The notes beneath the pieces are model-generated. The model worked only from the letters and a program-made list of their open reading frames with translations, searched no databases and was not told the origin of the DNA. A DNA stretch of 64,000 nucleotides from assembly GCA_965237625.1 (NCBI GenBank), contig CBDEGD010000012.1, positions 194,895 through 258,894 of the forward strand, written 5' to 3'. The position numbers and the translations under genes are program-made. Origin of the DNA: JABDIP01 sp965237625. Lineage in GTDB: Bacteria; Pseudomonadota; Alphaproteobacteria; DSM-16000; Inquilinaceae. How positions within the stretch are numbered: the stretch's first letter is position 1; each line of letters opens with the position of its first letter. Of the stretch, positions 8,105 to 17,164 are shown in pieces.

Positions 8105-9040
8105 ATGAAGAACCAAAGCATGACCGCGGGCGTCTGGGCCCTGCTGATCCTCCTATCGGTTCTGTGGGGCGGTTCGTTCTTCTTCGTCGAATTGGCGCTG
8201 GTCGGGTTTGGCCCGTTCACCCTGGTGACCGGCCGCGTCGGGCTGGGCGCCTTGGCCCTGCTGATCTTCGTCTATGCGACGGGACATCGGATGCCACGCT
8301 CAGCCGGCCTGTGGGGCGCCTTCGTCGTGATGGGCGCGCTGAACAACCTGATCCCGTTCACCCTGATCGCCTGGGGCCAGGTTTATATCGATAGCGGCCT
8401 GGCGGCGATCCTGAACGCCACGACGCCGCTGTTCACGGTGCTGTTGGCCCATGTCCTGACCAGCGACGAGCGTTTGACGGCCGGTAAGTTGCTCGGGGTG
8501 GTGTTCGGGCTGATCGGCGTCGCGGTGCTGATCGGGCCGGACGCACTCAACGGTCTCAGCGTCCAAGGCATCGGCCAGATCGCAGTGCTGATCGCCGCGC
8601 TTTCCTATGGTTTTGCCGGGATCTTCGGGCGGCGCTTCAAGGAAATTCCGCCGGCGGTTTCGGCTGCTGGCATGCTGACGACCAGCACCTTCATGGTGGC
8701 GCCCTTGGCCCTGCTGATCGAGCATCCTTGGACGGCGACTCCCGGCGTCGCGGCACTGCTCTCGGTCCTGGGTTTGGCGATCCTCTGCACGGCCCTCGCC
8801 TATCTGCTCTATTTCCGCATCCTGGCCCGGGCAGGAGCGACCAATCTGCTGCTGGTCACCTTCCTGCTCCCGGTCAGCGCCCTCATCCTCGGCGTCGCCT
8901 TCCTCGGTGAGCGACCCGAATGGACGGCTTTCGCAGGCATGGCGCTGATTTTCGCAGGCTTGGCGGCGGTCGACGGCCGGGTCGCCGTGCTCTTCAGAAC
9001 AGCCGAGGCGGGCCCGGCAAAACGCGGACGGCAAGGCTGA
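8105..9040 (+). CDS. DMT superfamily (EamA) transporter
   Basis: A 311-residue membrane protein with about ten hydrophobic segments arranged as two EamA repeats. It starts MKNQSMTAGVWALLILLSVL, followed by WGGSFFFVELAL, the usual first-helix motif of the family; the second repeat includes LSYGFAGIFGRRFKEIPP. The ATG at 8105 has a GGGAG site and makes an upstream extension unnecessary. Members export amino acids or metabolites; the substrate is unknown. It has no operon partner. Confidence 0.9.
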   Translation: MKNQSMTAGVWALLILLSVLWGGSFFFVELALVGFGPFTLVTGRVGLGALALLIFVYATGHRMPRSAGLWGAFVVMGALNNLIPFTLIAWGQVYIDSGLAAILNATTPLFTVLLAHVLTSDERLTAGKLLGVVFGLIGVAVLIGPDALNGLSVQGIGQIAVLIAALSYGFAGIFGRRFKEIPPAVSAAGMLTTSTFMVAPLALLIEHPWTATPGVAALLSVLGLAILCTALAYLLYFRILARAGATNLLLVTFLLPVSALILGVAFLGERPEWTAFAGMALIFAGLAAVDGRVAVLFRTAEAGPAKRGRQG

Positions 9041-9142
9041 AGCCGTATCGCTCTGGATCAGTTGAGGCTGGGCTCATCCGATCCGGCACCGGTCCGTGCA
9101 TCTCGGCCATTGAAATGGGCGGCCGTGATCGCGCCGGACGGT

Positions 9143-10432
9143 CTATTCGGAACGGTATGCCGGAAAATGAAGGCGCACCGTTGTCCCAACCCCGGGCTCG
9201 CTCTCCAAGGTCAGCTCTCCGTCGTGCAGCCTCATGAACTGGCTGGCCAGCGAAAGCCCTAGACCGGTTCCGCCCTGCGTCCGGGTGGTTGCATTGCCGA
9301 CCTGTCCGAACGGCACCAGGCAGGTCTGCAAATCCTTCGCGGCGATGCCGATCCCGGAATCAGCAACCGAAACGATCAGGCCACCTTCCGGCTCCAAACC
9401 GGCCGCTACACGGATTTCGCCGCCTGCTTTGGTGAACTTGATACCGTTCCCGACCAGATTGACCAGCATCTGCATGACCAATTGCGGGTCGGCCTTGAGC
9501 AATGGCAGATCCTCCGGTGTGGTCATGACGAAGTGGAGATCCGCTCTGCGCGTCTGTTCGATGAACATGGTCTGGCAATCACGCATGATCGCCGGGATAT
9601 CGACCCACTCGTCATGGGCGGATACCTCACCCTTCTCGGCCCTTACATAGTCGAGCACCGAATCCACGAACCGCGCCAGATGAGCGCCGCTGGCATTGAT
9701 GTGCCGCGCATATTGGAGATATCTCTCATTGTCGATCGGCCCGAACAACTCCCTCTCAAGCGCTTCGCTGAACCCCATGATGGCGTTTAACGGCGTTCGC
9801 AGCTCGTGCGAGAGAGACGCGATGAACAGCATCTGCGCCCTTTGGGCCGCATCCTTTTCGAATGCCGGTATATCGGTACCCCGCGGCGATAGGCCGCCGG
9901 CATCCGGCCAGCGGGTCGGTTCCGCGAGAGCGCCGCCGCCGTGGCTGAGATGCCCGCAATACATTTCCCGCATCACGATCGCCGCAAGGTCGGTGAGAGT
10001 GGCCATTTCCGACGCGCCAAACGCATTGTGCGGCTTCCGGTCGATGAGGCACAAAGTGCCCAGCCGAAACCCCTTGGCGGTGATTAGCGGCGCGCCTGCG
10101 TAGAACCGGATCTTCGGCTCGCCGGTGACGAGCGGAGTCTCCGCGAACCGCTGGTCTCTGGCGGCATCCAGAACGACGAACACGTCCTTGTTCATGATCG
10201 CATGGCCGCAGAACGATATCTCCCGGGGCGTTTCCAGCTCGTCCAGGCCGGTTCGTGAGATGAACCATTGCCGTGCGGAATCCACCAGCGAGATCACCGC
10301 GATCGGGACATCGAAGCAGCGAGACGCCAACCGGGTGATGAGGTCGAAGCGCTCTTCCGGCTCGACGTCGAGCACATTGAAATGCTCCAGAATGGCAAGC
10401 CGGAACTGCTCATTGAATGGGACCGGGATCAT
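9143..10432 (-). CDS. GAF-domain sensor histidine kinase (orphan)
   Basis: A 429-residue soluble kinase with no transmembrane segment. Residues about 20-160 form a GAF domain (ISLVDSARQWFISRTGLD, AGAPLITAKGFRLGTLCLID). The dimerisation/phosphoacceptor block is SLSHELRTPLNAIMGF, with His209. The HATPase domain shows the N box NLVGNGIKFTKAGG, G1 DSGIGIA and G2 GGTGLGLSLA. The signal is probably cytoplasmic. No response regulator is adjacent, so it presumably works with a regulator elsewhere. The ligand is unknown. Confidence 0.92.
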   Translation of the reverse strand: MIPVPFNEQFRLAILEHFNVLDVEPEERFDLITRLASRCFDVPIAVISLVDSARQWFISRTGLDELETPREISFCGHAIMNKDVFVVLDAARDQRFAETPLVTGEPKIRFYAGAPLITAKGFRLGTLCLIDRKPHNAFGASEMATLTDLAAIVMREMYCGHLSHGGGALAEPTRWPDAGGLSPRGTDIPAFEKDAAQRAQMLFIASLSHELRTPLNAIMGFSEALERELFGPIDNERYLQYARHINASGAHLARFVDSVLDYVRAEKGEVSAHDEWVDIPAIMRDCQTMFIEQTRRADLHFVMTTPEDLPLLKADPQLVMQMLVNLVGNGIKFTKAGGEIRVAAGLEPEGGLIVSVADSGIGIAAKDLQTCLVPFGQVGNATTRTQGGTGLGLSLASQFMRLHDGELTLESEPGVGTTVRLHFPAYRSE

Positions 10433-10710
10433 CGGGCACCTTGCTCGACAGAGGGGCGTATCAAATATCGCGACGACCGCGGTGTTCTCGTCATGTCACG
10501 AGCACCCTGGCGGCGGCATCAACCCACTGTGATCACCGGGCAGCCAACTATTTCGAGAGCAGTTCCCGGAACTTCTCTATCTTATGTAGAGTCGGCGTAG
10601 ATATGCTATTATCCTTATATAGAACCTCTAATTTACTCAACCCATACTTACGGATATTGAGCCACGGTGCCAATGCACCCAAACCTGCCCAGAGCGTTGA
10701 AGTTTCGGAC
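10433..10710. other. Gene-free AT-richer interval
   Basis: 278 nt between the histidine-kinase start and the end of the DUF1684 gene. It is noticeably more AT-rich than its surroundings, especially at about 10595-10665, and should hold the kinase promoter. I see no convincing hairpin terminator or open frame with a ribosome site. Confidence 0.5.
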
Positions 10711-11355
10711 CTAATCGGAAGTCTGCTCGCCGGCCGCGATCGCTACCGGCAGCAGGTTCTCGGGCGGCGACAGCGGGCAGGTCCAGCCCGGATAGTGGGC
10801 GCAGGACGGGTTGTAGGCGAAGTTGAAATCGACGGTCAGCCGGCCCTCCGCGAAACCCAAATCGGCGCCCTTGATACTGTCCAGCACATAGCGGCCACCA
10901 CCGAACGTTTCCTTGCCTGAGCTGGCGTCGCTGAAAGGCAGGAACAGCCCGCCGCCATAGCCCCGAATCCAATAGACTGTCAGCTCACCGCCCAGCGCCT
11001 GCGCCAGACCTTCGGTGCGTGCGAATGGCTGCAAGGAGATCGTGCCATCGGCGCCAAGGTCGATCTGCACCGACTTGGGCCGGTCCAGCGAGGTCAAGGC
11101 CAGATGAAAGCGATAGCGCGGGTCATAGTCGAAATAGGGTAGCCCCTTGAAGGCTGCCTTTCCGATCACCGAGAGCGGCGATTGCGGGTGATGCTGGAAC
11201 AGCCGGTCGCGTTCGGATCGCCAATGCCACCAGGACGCCACCGGATCGGCGGCGGCCCGGACTTGAGCGTAGAGTTCGGAGATCCGTCGGCGCCAATCCG
11301 CCAATTCCGCCCAACGGGCAGGCGTCGCGTCGGACTCGTCCTGCGGCGCGTCCAT
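10711..11355 (-). CDS. DUF1684 domain-containing protein
   Basis: A 214-residue protein. The DUF1684 signature is clear in the C-terminal half: WIRGYGGGLFLPFSDASSGK, GGGRYVLDSIKGADLG, DFNFAYNPSCAHYPGWTCPL and PPENLLPVAIAAGE. No signal peptide or membrane segment is seen. Members are widespread and uncharacterised. I place the start at 11355, which has AGGAG 9 nt upstream; an ATG at 11364 is also possible. The open frame extending upstream to 11889 is an out-of-frame shadow of the ATP-grasp gene. It sits 34 nt after that gene on the same strand, so the two are probably co-transcribed. Confidence 0.88.
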   Translation of the reverse strand: MDAPQDESDATPARWAELADWRRRISELYAQVRAAADPVASWWHWRSERDRLFQHHPQSPLSVIGKAAFKGLPYFDYDPRYRFHLALTSLDRPKSVQIDLGADGTISLQPFARTEGLAQALGGELTVYWIRGYGGGLFLPFSDASSGKETFGGGRYVLDSIKGADLGFAEGRLTVDFNFAYNPSCAHYPGWTCPLSPPENLLPVAIAAGEQTSD

Positions 11356-11389
11356 GTGCCCCATCTCCTGTGCACCGCTTAGGCGGCGT

Positions 11390-12322
11390 TCAGACGGCGG
11401 CGCGAATTTCCTCCAGCCGCGCCAGTTCGTCGCCGAGGAAGCGCGCCAGGGCCCCCATGCCGGAGCGGCCCGCCCGCGCCTCGGCATCGGGATTGTAGTT
11501 CGTATTCGTGTTGATGTCGTATGTGAAGATCGTGCCGTCGCCATCGACGATGAACTCGATGCCGGCGACCTCGATGCCATTGGCGGCCAGGAACCGTTCG
11601 TATTGCTCCTGAAGATTGCGGTCGATAGTGTCGACGATGGTGAATTTCGGCACCGGCGGCCCGCCATCGACCGTGCAGGCATCGGCCGGGCAAAGCTCGA
11701 AGCCGAGCGACGTGTCGACCCGAACCGCATACAGGAACCGGCCGCCGACGAATTCGGCCCGGGTGATGAAGGGCGCCGGCGCCTTGATATACTCCTGTAC
11801 CAATGCCACGCCATCGACCGGTGGCTCGTAGGCATCCGACCGCACATGATCGATGAGTGCTTCGGCGGTGTCGAACAGCAGCACGCCATGACCCTTGCCG
11901 CCGCGATTGGGCTTCAGGATGACCGGGCCGGCGCCAAATCTGCGCACGGCGTCGATCACCGCGTCGCCGCCGACCGCGGCGATACTGCGTGGCGTTCGGA
12001 TGCCGTGGGCGGACAGTGCGGCATATTGCCTGACTTTGCTGACCTCCAGCTCAAGCGCCCGGCCATCGTTCACCACCCGCCGGCCGTGGGCCTCGAGCCA
12101 GGCGAGCACACCGGCGGTCAGTTCCGGCGCGTGACGATGGTCGCGGGTGAAAGAGGACGCGCTCATGCGATTGTAGAACACGCCTTGCGGCGGCGTTGCC
12201 GCAAGGTCGATCACACCCTGGTCGAGAAACCATTCCTCATAGGGTAAGCCCTGGACGGCGAAGGCTTGGCGCAGGGGTGACAGCCACGCCGCATTCTCGT
12301 GAAGCACATAGATTTTCGACAC
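11390..12322 (-). CDS. ATP-grasp (RimK-like) ligase
   Basis: A 310-residue protein with an ATP-grasp fold: ATP-binding lysine region GAGPVILKPNRGGKGHGVL, VALVQEYIKAPAPFITRAEF, and the magnesium-binding end block FTYDINTNTNYNPDAEARA. It resembles RimK/glutathione-synthetase-like carboxylate-amine ligases. I chose the GTG start at 12322, preceded by AAGAGG, giving MSKIYVLHENAAWL; an ATG-initiated frame starts 48 nt further upstream. It probably forms an amide or peptide bond on a small molecule or protein. It is paired with a DUF1684 gene downstream. Confidence 0.86.
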   Translation of the reverse strand: MSKIYVLHENAAWLSPLRQAFAVQGLPYEEWFLDQGVIDLAATPPQGVFYNRMSASSFTRDHRHAPELTAGVLAWLEAHGRRVVNDGRALELEVSKVRQYAALSAHGIRTPRSIAAVGGDAVIDAVRRFGAGPVILKPNRGGKGHGVLLFDTAEALIDHVRSDAYEPPVDGVALVQEYIKAPAPFITRAEFVGGRFLYAVRVDTSLGFELCPADACTVDGGPPVPKFTIVDTIDRNLQEQYERFLAANGIEVAGIEFIVDGDGTIFTYDINTNTNYNPDAEARAGRSGMGALARFLGDELARLEEIRAAV

Positions 12323-12388
12323 TTCCCCACCCTCTTGGCACAAGCTGCCGTGAATTTTTTCAATAAACACAGATTAGGTGTGAAAATA

Positions 12389-12423
12389 GATCATTCAATC
12401 CAAAGTTTTTGTGTTGAATGATC
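12389..12423. promoter_or_regulatory. Perfect inverted repeat GATCATTCAA-N15-TTGAATGATC
   Basis: Ten-bp arms flank a T-rich 15-nt loop, 67 nt upstream of the ATP-grasp start. It could be an operator for that gene, or a second hairpin after the terminator of the preceding gene. The arms are AT-rich, which favours a protein-binding site over a terminator. Confidence 0.5.
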
Positions 12424-12453
12424 GACCGTTGGGGTCATATGCCCCGGAATCGC

Positions 12454-12479
12454 AAAGGACGCCCGGATGGGCGCCCTTC
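12454..12479 (-). terminator. Rho-independent-like terminator of the exported-protein gene
   Basis: On the minus strand, GAAGGGCGCCC pairs with GGGCGTCCTTT around a 4-nt loop, with one G-U pair, and ends in TTTGC. It lies about 50 nt past the stop codon of the 12528-13859 gene. Confidence 0.6.
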
Positions 12480-12527
12480 ACATAGCGGCACGAAATTCGG
12501 TCCCGGGGCAATGCGCCCCAGGCGGTT

Positions 12528-13859
12528 CTATTCCGAGGAGACGATCAGGAACTCCGGCTCCAGGAAGAAGAAGCCGGTCTGCAAGGTGCGGAACAACCGG
12601 CCCGGACGATCGTCATCCGCCTTGCCGCCGCGCAGGGTGACCACGGCCACCGAGCGGCCGCCGGGGACCGCCTCGAAGACATGCGACGCGACCGTCAGGT
12701 CGAACGCGGCGCCGAGCGCGATCTTGCGCGACAGCGGCACATAGCTGGCGACCCGGCTGGTGACCGCGTTGGCCGCGGCTGCCGCCTGGTCCGGCCGGTC
12801 GTAGACCAATGCCACCAAGGCGACTTCCTGTCCGTCATCTTGGCGGTCGGCCATGACCGCGAGCCGGTAGGGCGGCAACTGACCGGGCAGGCGGCCCTGC
12901 AGGATTTCGGCAAAGGCCTCGCGTTGGTCAATGTCAGCGGTCGGGCCAAGCTTATTGAGGCTGACGCTGAAGGCGGTGAATTCGCGCCGGGTGAAGATGG
13001 CGCGCAACAGCGCACCGTCGAAACGGCCACGATCAGTGATCGCGGCGGCCGCCGCACGAAAATCGCCGTCATCGGCCAGGGAGCGTACGGTGCCGCGCGC
13101 GGTGGCCGCGATATCGTCGATCATCGCCCAATCGCTGCTGCCCGCCAACACGCCGGGCAGGGTCACGATCCGTGCCGCATGGCCCTGCTGGATTCCGAAG
13201 GGATCGGTGCTCCGGCTGCCAAGGGCGCCCGCCGCTTCGATGGCGGCGGTGCGGATTTCACGATCGTTGAACCGGTGCCAGACCAGTACGCCGCCATTCT
13301 GCTGGACTTCGAATTCCCGCTCAGCCAAGGCCGGCGCGATGGTCCGCAGATCCGTCAATCCGGGGCCGCCACCCAAAAGCATGCCGCTGGCCGGTGGGCC
13401 GCCGATGGCCAGCGCCCGATCGATTTCGAGCCAATCCACGCCGAGTACTTCGGGCAGCCGGCGGAAGGCGCTGGTCGCCGTCGGCAACGCCCGCGCCAGG
13501 CTTTCGCCCGGCAACTCGTCGGCGACGTAGAGCGGATCGAACTCGACCCGCGACAGGGCCGCTGACCAGGATGCGAATTCTGCATCGCCCAGCGCGTCGA
13601 GGTCTTCAAGGCTGCCGGGCCGCGGCGCATCGGCGGCGATCTCCAGAGCGCGATAGTCGACATAATCGGCCATGATCTGCGCCGCACGGACCCGGGGCGT
13701 ATCCGGCGCGTTGGCCAGCAATTCCAGGAGGCTGTCATAGTCGGGGCTGCGATTCTGCGCCCAGGCCGGAGCGCCCGCTCCAACGGCGATACCGAGAGCG
13801 GCCATACCGAGAGCGGCCAACACAATAACAACTAAACCGAATCCCTGTCGGTGGCTCAT
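12528..13859 (-). CDS. Hypothetical exported protein
   Basis: A 443-residue protein that I do not recognise. It begins MSHRQGFGLVVIVLAALGMA, a long hydrophobic signal sequence with a likely cleavage after GAPAWAQ, so it is probably periplasmic. The mature part is rich in Ala, Asp and Arg and has no cysteine cluster or obvious enzyme motif. Segments such as SDWAMIDDIAATARGTVRSL recur in no other gene of the window. It is upstream of the ATP-grasp/DUF1684 pair but separated from it by a terminator, so a shared pathway is not established. Confidence 0.75.
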   Translation of the reverse strand: MSHRQGFGLVVIVLAALGMAALGIAVGAGAPAWAQNRSPDYDSLLELLANAPDTPRVRAAQIMADYVDYRALEIAADAPRPGSLEDLDALGDAEFASWSAALSRVEFDPLYVADELPGESLARALPTATSAFRRLPEVLGVDWLEIDRALAIGGPPASGMLLGGGPGLTDLRTIAPALAEREFEVQQNGGVLVWHRFNDREIRTAAIEAAGALGSRSTDPFGIQQGHAARIVTLPGVLAGSSDWAMIDDIAATARGTVRSLADDGDFRAAAAAITDRGRFDGALLRAIFTRREFTAFSVSLNKLGPTADIDQREAFAEILQGRLPGQLPPYRLAVMADRQDDGQEVALVALVYDRPDQAAAAANAVTSRVASYVPLSRKIALGAAFDLTVASHVFEAVPGGRSVAVVTLRGGKADDDRPGRLFRTLQTGFFFLEPEFLIVSSE

Positions 13860-14227
13860 CGACGACCTCCTGTCGTGTTCGCTTTACAGCGGCACCGGCA
13901 TGCGCTCATCGCGCATACGGTTAATTTTCCGTTAATTGTATTGTTCTACGGCAGACCGGCGAAATCAACAGGTTATTCTCGGGAGTTCTGGTGAGGGCGG
14001 AAGACTTGGGCGGGAAATTCGCAACCTCCCACCCCTTCCTTTCCCGTCATTCCCGCGAAGGCGGGAACCCAGCCGATCCCGACATCTCGTGGATTCCCGC
14101 CTTCGCGGGAATGACAAGGGAGGAAGACTGCAGCCCTGCGAGCGGTCTCATTTTCGACGCTCTCGCACTTCGCCGCTAACACGCGCATCCAGATCGAAAA
14201 AAACAATAGCGCCAGCCGTAAAAACCC
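13860..14227. other. Intergenic region with an inverted dispersed repeat
   Basis: 368 nt between two divergently oriented genes. It holds one copy of the TCATTCCCGCGAAGG repeat pair (14046-14115). The AT-rich stretch near 13915-13980 (TTAATTTTCCGTTAATTG) is the likely promoter region of the exported-protein gene. No gene is seen. Confidence 0.5.
14046..14115. repeat. Dispersed palindromic repeat, GTCATTCCCGCGAAGGCG type
   Basis: A 22-bp arm (GTCATTCCCGCGAAGGCGGG plus AA) occurs as an inverted pair around a 26-nt loop. Other copies in the window are at 36865-36953 and 45505-45593, with a degenerate one at 33403-33466. Confidence 0.85.
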
Positions 14228-17164
14228 GTGCGGGCCAAAGGGCGCGCGGTTACCATCGCGGCCTCTTTCCGGTGCTCAGGGAGAGTCGCCATTCCCGCCC
14301 GCCAACCCCGCCTCGACACCTCGCCGCCGATCTCCGACGAGGTCAAGACGACCACCTGCTACATGTGCGCCTGCCGCTGCGGCATCAAAGTGCATCTGAA
14401 GGATGGTGCGGTCCGCTTCATCGAGGGCAATCGCGATCATCCGGTGAACCGGGGCGTGCTGTGCGCCAAGGGTTCGGCCGGGATCATGACCCAGGTTTCG
14501 CCGTCCCGGCTGCGCAAGCCGCTGAAGCGCATCGGCGAGCGCGGCACCGGGGCGTTCGAAGAGATCGAGTGGGACGAGGCGCTGGAGATCGCCGCCGGCT
14601 GGCTCGGCGATATCCGCAAGACCGACCCGCGCAAGCTCGCCTTTTTCACCGGCCGCGACCAGTCCCAGGCCCTGACCGGCTGGTGGGCCAGCCAGTTCGG
14701 CACCCCGAACTACGCCGCCCATGGCGGCTTCTGTTCGGTGAACATGGCGGCGGCCGGCCTGTACACCACCGGCGGCTCGTTCTGGGAATTCGGCGAGCCG
14801 GACTGGGAGCGCACCCGCTATTTCATGATGTTCGGCGTCGCCGAGGATCATGACAGCAACCCGATCAAGATCGGCCTGGGCAAGCTGAAGGCCCAGGGCG
14901 CGAAATTCGTCTCGGTCAACCCGGTGCGTACCGGCTATCAGGCCATCGCCGATGAATGGATCGGCATCACCCCGGGCACCGACGGGCTGCTGATCCACGC
15001 GCTGATCCATGAGTTGCTGAGCGCCGGCAAGGTCGATCTGGAGTATCTGGGCCGCTACACCAATGCAGGCTGGCTGGTGATCCAGGATCCGGGCGCGGCC
15101 GATGACGGGTTGTTCGCCCGCGACGCCGAGGGCAAGCCCTTGTGCTGGGATGGGAAGGCCGGGGCGGCTGGGGCGCTGGTTTCCGCTTCGCCGCCGCCGG
15201 ACCACATGGCCTTCAAGGGCCGGTTCAAGCTCGAGGATGGCCGAGAGGCGGTGCCGGCCTTCGAGTTGCTGGCGCGGCGCTGCCTGGAAGACCGCTACGC
15301 GCCCGATGCGGTCGCCGGCGAAACGGGCGTGTCGGCGGACACCATCCGCCGGTTGGCGGCGGAAATCGCCCATGCCGCCTTCGAAGAGACGGTAGTCATC
15401 GAGCAGCCTTGGACCGATTGGACCGGGCGGCGGCACGAGCGGATGATCGGCCGTCCGGTCAGCTTCCACGCCATGCGTGGCATCTCCGCCCATGCCAACG
15501 GATTCCACACCTGCCGGGCGCTGCATCTGCTGCAGATCCTGCTGGGAGCGATCGATTGCCCCGGCGGCTTCCGCTACAAGCCCCCCTTCCCCAAGCCGAT
15601 CCCGCCCGGCCCGAAACCCACCGGCCGATCCGAGCAGGTGGCGCCGAACACACCGATTCCCGGCATGCCGCTCGGCTTTCCAACGGGGCCTGAAGATCTG
15701 CTGGTAGAGCCGGACGGCAGCCCGAGCCGGATCGACAAGGCGTTCTCCTGGGATTCGCCCCTGGCCGTGCACGGCATGATGCACATGGTCATCAGCAATG
15801 CCTGGCGAGCCGACCCGTATCCGGTCGATACCCTGTTCTTGTTCATGGCGAACATGGCCTGGAATTCGTCGATGAATTCCACCGATACCGCCGCCATGCT
15901 GACCGACCGCGATCCGATCACCGGCGAGTACAAGATCCCGCACATCATCTATGCGGACGCCTTCAATTCCGAGATGGTGGGCTATGCGGATCTGGTGTTG
16001 CCGGACACCACCTATCTGGAGCGCTGGGACTGCATCTCCCTGCTCGACCGGCCGATCTGCGAGGCCGACGGAGTGGCGGATTCGATCCGCCAGCCGGTGG
16101 TCGAGCTGGATCGCGACGTGCGGCCCTTCCAGGATGTGCTGATCGCGCTGGGCGCCAAGATTGGCCTGCCGGGCTTCACCAACGAGGACGGCGGCGCAAA
16201 ATATCCCGGCGGATACAGCGACTACATCGTCAATCACGAACGCAAGCCCGGCATCGGCCCGCTGGCCGGATGGCGCGGCGCCGACGGGTCAAAATCCGGT
16301 CGTGGCGAGGTGAACCCCAACCAGCTCGACCGCTACATCGAGAATGGCTGTTTCTGGCAACACCATTTCGAGCCGGAAGAGAAGTTTTTCAAATTCGCCA
16401 ACAAGGCCTATCTGGAGCGTGCGGTATCGCTCGGGCTGATCGACCATGCCGCGCCGATCGTCATGCAGATCTACAGCGAGGTGCTGCAGAAATTCCGCCT
16501 GTCGGCGCGCGGCCACGGGCCGGTGCAGCCGCCGGAAAGCAAGCGCGAACGGGTCGAGACGTATTTCGATCCCCTGCCCTTCTGGTACCGGCCCTTCGAC
16601 ATCGAGGCGGCAGAAGCGCACGGCAATCTGCCGCTGCATGCCGTCACCCAACGGCCGATGGCGATGTACCATAGCTGGGGTTCGCAGAACGCCTGGCTGC
16701 GGCAGATCCATGGCAGCAACCCGCTCTACATCCCGCGCGCCCTGGCCGACAAATCCGGCCTGGACGATGGCGACTGGGTCTGGGTGATCGGCCGGCATGG
16801 CAAGGTGAAGGCCCGCATCCGCGCCATGGAGGGCGTCAACGACCACACCGTGTGGACCTGGAACGCGATCGGCAAGCGCGGCGGCACCTGGGGGCTGGAT
16901 CCCGGCGCGCCGGAGGCCAAGGAGGGCTTCCTGCTGAACCCGCTGATCCATGAATTGCTGCCGCCGGACGCCAATGGCTACTGCCATTCCAACGCCGATC
17001 CGGTGACCGGACAGGCGGCCTGGTACGACCTCAAGGTCCGTCTGGAGAAAGCGACGGCGGAGGAGGTCGCCGAATTCGAGATGGCCCCGCTTCCGCGACC
17101 GCCCGGCCTGCCACCGTCGCCTGGGGAATGGCGTTACGGCGCGCCGAAGGGGCCGAGCCGATGA
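14228..17164 (+). CDS. soeA: Molybdopterin oxidoreductase, SoeA-like sulfite dehydrogenase catalytic subunit
   Basis: A 978-residue member of the DMSO-reductase family. The N-terminal [4Fe-4S] site is CYMCACRC, with a fourth cysteine in GVLCAKGSAG. No twin-arginine signal is visible, so the enzyme should face the cytoplasm, as known for SoeABC. The gene order molybdoprotein, four-cluster ferredoxin, DmsC-type anchor matches soeABC, which oxidises sulfite to sulfate and feeds electrons to the quinone pool. The stop overlaps the next start (ATGA). The start is uncertain: the only ATG is at 14228, but a strong AGGGAGAG site lies before an ATT at 14291. A related polysulfide/DMSO reductase is the alternative. 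Confidence 0.85.
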   Translation: MRAKGRAVTIAASFRCSGRVAIPARQPRLDTSPPISDEVKTTTCYMCACRCGIKVHLKDGAVRFIEGNRDHPVNRGVLCAKGSAGIMTQVSPSRLRKPLKRIGERGTGAFEEIEWDEALEIAAGWLGDIRKTDPRKLAFFTGRDQSQALTGWWASQFGTPNYAAHGGFCSVNMAAAGLYTTGGSFWEFGEPDWERTRYFMMFGVAEDHDSNPIKIGLGKLKAQGAKFVSVNPVRTGYQAIADEWIGITPGTDGLLIHALIHELLSAGKVDLEYLGRYTNAGWLVIQDPGAADDGLFARDAEGKPLCWDGKAGAAGALVSASPPPDHMAFKGRFKLEDGREAVPAFELLARRCLEDRYAPDAVAGETGVSADTIRRLAAEIAHAAFEETVVIEQPWTDWTGRRHERMIGRPVSFHAMRGISAHANGFHTCRALHLLQILLGAIDCPGGFRYKPPFPKPIPPGPKPTGRSEQVAPNTPIPGMPLGFPTGPEDLLVEPDGSPSRIDKAFSWDSPLAVHGMMHMVISNAWRADPYPVDTLFLFMANMAWNSSMNSTDTAAMLTDRDPITGEYKIPHIIYADAFNSEMVGYADLVLPDTTYLERWDCISLLDRPICEADGVADSIRQPVVELDRDVRPFQDVLIALGAKIGLPGFTNEDGGAKYPGGYSDYIVNHERKPGIGPLAGWRGADGSKSGRGEVNPNQLDRYIENGCFWQHHFEPEEKFFKFANKAYLERAVSLGLIDHAAPIVMQIYSEVLQKFRLSARGHGPVQPPESKRERVETYFDPLPFWYRPFDIEAAEAHGNLPLHAVTQRPMAMYHSWGSQNAWLRQIHGSNPLYIPRALADKSGLDDGDWVWVIGRHGKVKARIRAMEGVNDHTVWTWNAIGKRGGTWGLDPGAPEAKEGFLLNPLIHELLPPDANGYCHSNADPVTGQAAWYDLKVRLEKATAEEVAEFEMAPLPRPPGLPPSPGEWRYGAPKGPSR

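Noticed and set aside
10711..11889. 392-codon frame for the DUF1684 protein
   Set aside because: The first 175 or so residues are Ser/Arg-rich shadow of the ATP-grasp gene; the real start is about 11355.
14276..16237. 653-codon open frame antisense to soeA
   Set aside because: A typical GC-rich shadow frame with no family resemblance and no ribosome site; soeA on the other strand has clear Fe-S and Mo-cofactor motifs.
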